Positions 58,484 to 64,000 of a DNA stretch of 64,000 nucleotides are shown here, piece after piece. Origin of the DNA: Raphanus sativus (Eukaryota; Streptophyta; Magnoliopsida; Brassicales; Brassicaceae); NCBI RefSeq assembly GCF_000801105.2, contig NC_079512.1, forward strand, positions 1,612,263 through 1,676,262. The letters are read 5' to 3'. The position numbers were made by a program, and so were the translations under genes. The notes beneath the pieces were generated by a model that saw nothing but the letters and a program-made list of their open reading frames with translations, did no database searches and was not told the DNA's origin. Positions within the stretch are counted from its first letter, which is position 1. Each line of letters starts with the position of its first letter.

Positions 58484-59305
58484 AGATTCCCCCACACAAC
58501 ATTGGGAGTTTTGGATGATGTGTCTGCGATGCAGAATGAACTGATTCATCTTCATGCATCTAACCAAAGCAAGTCACGAAGAGAGACGAAAGAGTTTTTT
58601 TTTTATGTTATCTTTCTCCCTGGAGAGTGCTGAATAATTGAACCTTCTTGTGGCACAAACTTACAGGGAAACAAGATATTGAGTTTTGAGATATACAACA
58701 AAATATCGTTATATGCCCTTTTAAAATAATCACATCTACAAATATAGATCACTCCTATAGTAGAAGATTTAATTTGTTAATGTTCGTATTCGCTTTTTAT
58801 TTATTTTGAAGTAACATATTTGGTTTGAATGATATAATATGGGGATGTGATATGTGTATAAGCAAAAGCAAGCTGCTCCTTTTATGGAGATGTGAAAAAA
58901 GCATGAATGGGAATCATATGTAAATAGCATACGACAACAGTTGCAAAGTAGCTCTCTTTCTTTTTTAGCTTTTTGAACGTTGTCTAGATCATCGATATGT
59001 TACGTTCAATGGTACGAGTGATCTACTAAACTCTGCTGTGGTCCATTGCTTTACTGTATCTAGTTTGATCCTTTATTTGTTTGAAACATTATTTTCCGTC
59101 TATTCTTAAATTTAATCAATCAAAATAATTAATCGCTCAAAAACTCAAACCAGGCTTATGGCTCCGGTTTCTATCCAGCTTGTGTATCTCAATGCCTTTG
59201 CTTGATCATTCTATCTTTCTTTTTATGGGATGATGGTTGTATACTGAACTTGTTTATCTTTTGTGGTTAGTATAAATTCACAGATGACAAAAAAAAGAAT
59301 TCAAA

Positions 59306-59340
<35 letters not shown>

Positions 59341-60091
59341 TTAAGTCAGATGATAATGAATTAAAAACCCTATATTTTTATATAAAAATATTAATTCATG
59401 TCCACTAGACCATCTCCAATAGTGTATCTTTTTTTTTACTTTTTACTTCATCTTTTATTTCAATGATACAGTACTTCTTTTTTTTATTCATTTCTTCATT
59501 TTTTGAAGATGTATTTTTTATTTACAAACTAATCTTTAATGTTAACTTATTGTTATTGTATACTTAAATAAATTATGTGTTAGTGTAATCCAATTAATTT
59601 CAAAATTTATATTGTTACTTTCATCCAATTAGATGTTATTAACAAATAACATGAAAATATTAATTTTGAAAAATTCTATGTTTGATTTGGAAGAATTTAA
59701 AATAAAATAATCTCATTTTTTCACTTTGAAATACTTTGGTTAATCACTTAAGATATATATATATATATATATATATTTGATGTTTTTCTATAAAATTTAA
59801 TATTCTTGGTTTATTTATTTATGCTATGAGTAATAATTGTATCTTATAATAATTTTTAACTTATAATAAATAGTAACGGTATCTGGTTACTGTAAAAACA
59901 AAATAGCCAGATAAAATTAGTAAACTTTTAAATTTATGTTTTTATAAATAATTACTTGTAAAATAGTGATATAGTATACTTAGAATATTCATTTTAAAAA
60001 ATAAATGAAAAACACATTAGAGAACACATTATTTTAAATTTTTGAAAAAAATGAAGAAAAAGAGTTAAGTGTGCTATTGACAATACTCTTA
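58484..60091. other. 3' flank of the chimeric gene, AT-rich
   Basis: 58484-59150 repeats the eIF5B 3' UTR and flank. TA microsatellites lie at 59311-59337 and 59754-59776. No other gene. Confidence 0.55.
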
Positions 60092-60768
60092 AACCATGTG
60101 CAATGGGCATGTTGAATGTTTCAACAGTTGAATGCTCACAATAAGCTTATTGATAGAAGAAATTTGGTTACGTGGATTCAACTCTGTTGAAAACTTTCAA
60201 CTAGTTGAAAGTAAAAAATGTGGGTTCATAACTAACACATGTCAACCGATGAAACAATGTATAAATAATAAAATGAATTTATAATTTTGACTCATTTTTT
60301 CTATAATAAAAGATCTTAAAGAAAAATTATACTAAAACACATAACTTTTTATGATCTAAAAACGAAGACTTGGTTTATTTGATTTGGATACATATAAAAT
60401 TCTACTTCTATTGTAATTTTTCATTATTCTATTTTTAAATTCTTATTTATTCCCTTAATAATATGAATCTTTTAAAGAAAATACTAATGACTATCCGTAT
60501 TTTATATTTTTGTTATTTGCAAAAATATAAATAAAATAAAATTTTAATTTAAAATTTTTTTCTCTTTATGACTTTAGTTAAGCCAATTGAATTTTTTTCA
60601 TTAATATAAAAAGATGAAATATGGTGTTGAATTTTATTATATAAAAACCATTGTAGAGTATGAAAAATAAGTGAGCGTTGAATTGTTATCTGAAAGAAAT
60701 AGATGATGATGTGGAGTGTAAAATGTAGAAAATAGAGTGTTGAATTTGTTAGCCCAATGTACACAATC
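60092..60768. mobile_element. MITE with TTA target site (PIF/Harbinger-type)
   Basis: Absent from the equivalent place in unit 1, so its borders are well defined. The left end AACCATGTGCAATGGGC and the right end, in complement GATTGTGTACATTGGGC, match at 11 of 17 positions. TTA flanks both sides (60089-60091 and 60769-60771). 677 bp, no transposase. Confidence 0.7.
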
Positions 60769-60952
60769 TTATGAGTTATATTCAGACATCCAAAACTTTT
60801 TTAAAACTAAGAAGCAACTATTCATAAACCTCAATTTTGTATACCAACAATATTAAAAACATGTGTTTTGGTATATTTGCTTACAATTTTCAGAAAATTT
60901 ATAAGTCTGGGAACTATATGATAATGTTAACTGTACTGAAGTACCTTAAAAA

Positions 60953-61672
60953 CCACTCATAATGAAGGTGTTGAAACTGTTGAATACCTTGCAATTGCAA
61001 TGAGATTGTTGAAAGAAGCGCTTACAAAAATTTTCACTTACCTAGATGTAACTGTTGAATACCTTGAAATTGTGTAACTTATCTACGTGGTTTCAAAGGT
61101 GTTTTAAAGTTTCAACTACTGATAAAAAAATTATGTGGTCTCGCTTAGCCATATAGTATAAATTGATTGGGTAGAAATGTTGTGCAAATTCTTTTTATTA
61201 TATCCCACCAATAATTCGAATTCATTTACTATATAATATTTTTTTTTAAAAATAATTGATATCAAAATTTATATTTTTATATCTATAAATAGAATCTACT
61301 TTCATTTCATTTGGATACAAAAAGTCATTTTCACTATAATCAACTATTTGAATGTTTTAAATCTTTTTTTTCTACATGGATCTCAGTAATAATTTTTTAA
61401 CACTCGAAATCTTCTTATTAGAAGTGATGTTATTTTATTTTTAAGCTAATTATAGTAAAAATATTATTAATAAATAGTTATTATATTATAAAAGGTAAAA
61501 ATATGAACTAAAAATGGTGGGAGTAAAGTGTTGAAGTTTTTTAAATAAACTATTGTAAATGTTAAAAATGAAGTGAATGTTGAATAAATTAGATGTATGA
61601 AACATAAAATGATGTGAAATGTTAAAAAAATGTTGAAAATGAAATGGTTGTTTAAACCATTATACATGGTCT
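60953..61672. mobile_element. Second MITE of similar type in unit 2
   Basis: Also absent from unit 1. The left end has AACCACTCATAATG and the right end in complement AGACCATGTATAATGG. TAA/TTA lies at both borders. The interior has repeated GTTGAATACCTTG words. Borders are approximate to a few bases. Confidence 0.55.
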
Positions 61673-61980
61673 AAAACTAATTATTTGTAATCTAAACGTA
61701 GAACACTTATTTTTCAACTAATTTACATTATTCACCGTGAAACATACAGAATCTCTCAAACATCGTCACCACGTACTCTATAAATTACATCTTCAAATAT
61801 ACGAAAACATAACCAGCATAATTTTAATAACCTGAGGTTGCAATATGATTATGTGAACATCATTAGAAGTAAAACACTTGACAGTTCTGTTCACGTTACG
61901 GTACACATACTGTCATATGTTATGTGTTTCCAACAGAACTTCACCGTAGAATCTTTATAATAAGATGGTTAACGAACAAT

Positions 61981-62565
61981 TCAGAGTCCATGTAACCCAA
62001 TAAGCTTAGTTAACCCAAACGTAACCGCCATAGCTAACCACCCTCCAAACAAAACCCTGGCCGACGACCTAACCGCTGGAGCCTTCCCTAACGCCGCTCC
62101 TAACCACCCAAAAACCACGAGCGCCACAGTAACCGCAGCCACAACCGCAAGGATCCTCACTCTATACTCCTTCACAAACGCAGCCGCCAAAAGAGGCACA
62201 ATCGCACCCGCGGAAAACGCTAGCGCAGACGCAGCGGCCGCTTGGAGTGGACTAGGAAGCTTCTCTTTCTCCACTTCACCACCCTCTCTCTCCATCTGAG
62301 CAACCTCTATGTCGTACTGAGAGTAGACGGAGACGAACTCTCCTATGGCCATGCTACAAGCTCCGGCCACCATTCCGGCGAATCCAGAGAGGATCATAGC
62401 TTTGACGTCGTGTTTCACGGCACCAACTCCCATCATCAACGACGCGGTGGAGACAAGACCGTCGTTGGCTCCTAGGACGGCGGCGCGTAGCCACTGAGCG
62501 CGTTTGGAGTAGTCTAAGGTTGTTGTTGATTCCTTCTCTATGTCCATGTTACGATCTTGATCCAT
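61981..62565 (-). CDS. VTL2: Vacuolar iron transporter-like protein
   Basis: Minus strand, single exon, 194 residues starting MDQDRNMDIEKE. A membrane protein of the VIT/CCC1 family, plant nodulin-21-like (VTL) branch, that moves iron (possibly also manganese) into the vacuole. Visible: the first transmembrane segment with LGANDGLVSTASLMMGVGA (about residues 34-52), a second segment around GFAGMVAGACSMAIGEFVSV, a charged loop shorter than in true VITs (QYDIEVAQMEREGGEVEKE), and three more hydrophobic segments in the C-terminal half; five in all, as in the family. The ATG at 62565 is chosen over upstream in-frame codons because the family N-terminus begins MDQ or similar. Position and sequence suggest Arabidopsis VTL2 (At1g76800, about 196 aa). 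A TATA-like CATAAATAG lies at about 62664-62672 (minus strand). The region directly after the stop codon appears to have been replaced by a deletion. Confidence 0.94.
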   Translation of the reverse strand: MDQDRNMDIEKESTTTLDYSKRAQWLRAAVLGANDGLVSTASLMMGVGAVKHDVKAMILSGFAGMVAGACSMAIGEFVSVYSQYDIEVAQMEREGGEVEKEKLPSPLQAAAASALAFSAGAIVPLLAAAFVKEYRVRILAVVAAVTVALVVFGWLGAALGKAPAVRSSARVLFGGWLAMAVTFGLTKLIGLHGL

Positions 62566-64000
62566 TTTTTCAAAGGAAAAAAAAAAATATTTGTGTTGTG
62601 TGTTTTGTTTTTTGTTCAGGTAAGAGAATCTAGTAGGTGTGGAGAACACACGTCGAGACTCATTCTATTTATGGAGGTTTTTGAGTTTACTTTTTGGCTT
62701 GGTGGAGACAGTATGTGGAAACATCACTACAGCTTGTTTTTTTTTGTTGGTATAGTTTATACATAATTTTGCTAAGCAGCACTAGGTTAGGGATAACCTA
62801 CTTCAGTTGCTATTACAAACCATGTTTGTAGAAAAAGGCAACTATAAAAATGTTGTTGCTTTTTATAGTTTTTAAGAAAATGTTGTTGTTTGCGACATGG
62901 ATTACACTATGATGCTTACGCTATGATTCGTTTCCATGTTATAAAGTGAACTGAAATTACGAGTATGCATGTAATCATACAACCTTTATAACTTCTCTCA
63001 ACCTTCCTACGCTAATCAAGGTTCGAGATATATGCAGAACAATTTTGTTAACATAAATTATGAACCTTTAGAGTATCTTAAATCTATTTCTATAATAGAA
63101 GTATTTAAAATAGAATTGGAGTTTTTGTTCCAATACGTTTTTTTATAATAGAGGAATACTATATTTGTCTATATAAATAAAGGAATGCTAGTTTTTTTCC
63201 CTATAGAAAAACATAATATTTCTCTACTTATATAAGCAAATATTACATTTTCAATTATTGAAGAATACACTGAAGCAAAAATTTTATATCTATTTTTTTA
63301 TATTTTTGAGATCTTTATAACATAGGTGAATTGAAAATAATCTTACGAAAAATGAGAAATTATACCATGCTCATCGTATGTTTAATTCAAGTACGAGTGC
63401 AAAGAGAAATTAAGATCTAAGTACGAAGTCGAACGAACAACGTTAATATTTATTTCTAATAAGATATCGGTTCGAGAATAACTTAAATTAGAAAGAAACA
63501 AAAAATTATAGCACAGATAATGTAAAAAACGGGAAACCAAGGAATGCAGTCACATAAGAAGCTGATCTGTCTTCTTCATGATCAAAGGCATGCATGATGC
63601 ATGTCTTCTAGGGGGAAAAAGAACAAAAAATAAAGGAAAAAGGAAATATCAACTTGTTGCATTACTATACGTAATCTTTAACACAATCCATTTCAACTTT
63701 ATTCACTACTTACTGATTTTATGATATTATTATCAATATCATGTTTATTATATCTATCGTGATATCTCAAGTAATTCTACTAGATGACGAAACCATCAGG
63801 TACCGTAAATGAACATTTTGCTGATTTTCTCTATGTTGAGAGTAATATAAGAATTCGTGGAACATATAGTTCAAGAATGTGAACATATAAATTATCCTAA
63901 TCACTCGAAATTTGTTGCATCGTTTTCCTTCTGGTTTTAATATTGAATAATAATTTTCTCTTTTCTTTCTTGCTTCTTTTTGGAATTTTATACCTTTTTC
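62566..64000. other. VTL upstream region and intergenic
   Basis: 62566-62700 is the probable 5' UTR and core promoter of VTL. Beyond that the sequence is AT-rich without a supported gene. 63060-63290 contains TATAATAGA and AGGAATACTATATTTG-type words reminiscent of a MITE, but its ends were not resolved. Confidence 0.4.

Larger units (their letters stand above)
57803..62111. repeat. Tandem duplication, unit 2
   Basis: Second copy of 50728-54711. It has two extra MITEs (about 60092-60768 and 60953-61672), one inserted segment at about 59155-59300, and lacks the 778-bp segment of unit 1. It ends in the intact VTL gene. Confidence 0.92.

Overview
The window looks like nuclear DNA of a Brassicaceae plant, most likely of the Brassica/Raphanus group. 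The base composition is AT-rich, genes have short introns, and the intergenic space is full of Helitrons, MITEs and LTR elements. The gene order matches what I recall of Arabidopsis chromosome 1 (At1g76890 down to At1g76800): GT2, DF1, LSM3B, SEC5A, eIF5B, VTL2. All gene names rest on protein recognition from memory plus this conserved order. No search was run.

Layout. 1-10.3 kb: no gene; Helitron-like elements, an Emigrant-type MITE, a Stowaway-type MITE, a SINE-like stretch. 10.3-15.1 kb: a complete, recent Ty1/copia element with 300-bp LTRs and a 5-bp target duplication, disabled by one stop and one frameshift. 17.2-24.8 kb: two convergent paralogous trihelix transcription factor genes, GT2 (+) and DF1 (-), with a U3 snoRNA gene (-) between them that carries its own USE, TATA box and T-run terminator. 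24.8-43.9 kb: 19 kb without a recognisable gene, built from nested MITEs, a 1.76-kb TIR element and Helitrons. 44.1-44.8 kb: LSM3. 45.0-45.4 kb: a decayed 3' end of the exocyst gene SEC5A, sitting where SEC5A is expected. 46.5-51.4 kb: a complete 12-exon eIF5B gene. 51.4-62.6 kb: a tandem duplication of the eIF5B 3' end through the VTL 3' end. The duplication joint holds a Ty3/gypsy LTR-gag fragment, itself split by a small minus-strand copia-like element. 62.0-62.6 kb: the intact vacuolar-iron-transporter-like gene (-).

Most notable: at the joint, the first 80 codons of the gypsy gag read in frame, with no stop, into exons encoding the last 138 residues of eIF5B. This piece approximates domain IV, which contacts initiator tRNA and eIF1A. 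All three downstream introns keep GT-AG sites. The result is an open 218-codon chimeric gene whose eIF5B part differs from the parent by 9 synonymous and 3 conservative replacement changes (hand count).

Functional links: U3 (pre-rRNA processing), LSM3 (mRNA decay and U6 snRNP) and eIF5B (ribosomal subunit joining) are RNA or translation housekeeping functions. GT2 and DF1 are transcription factors, and VTL handles iron. They are neighbours by ancestry, not an operon.
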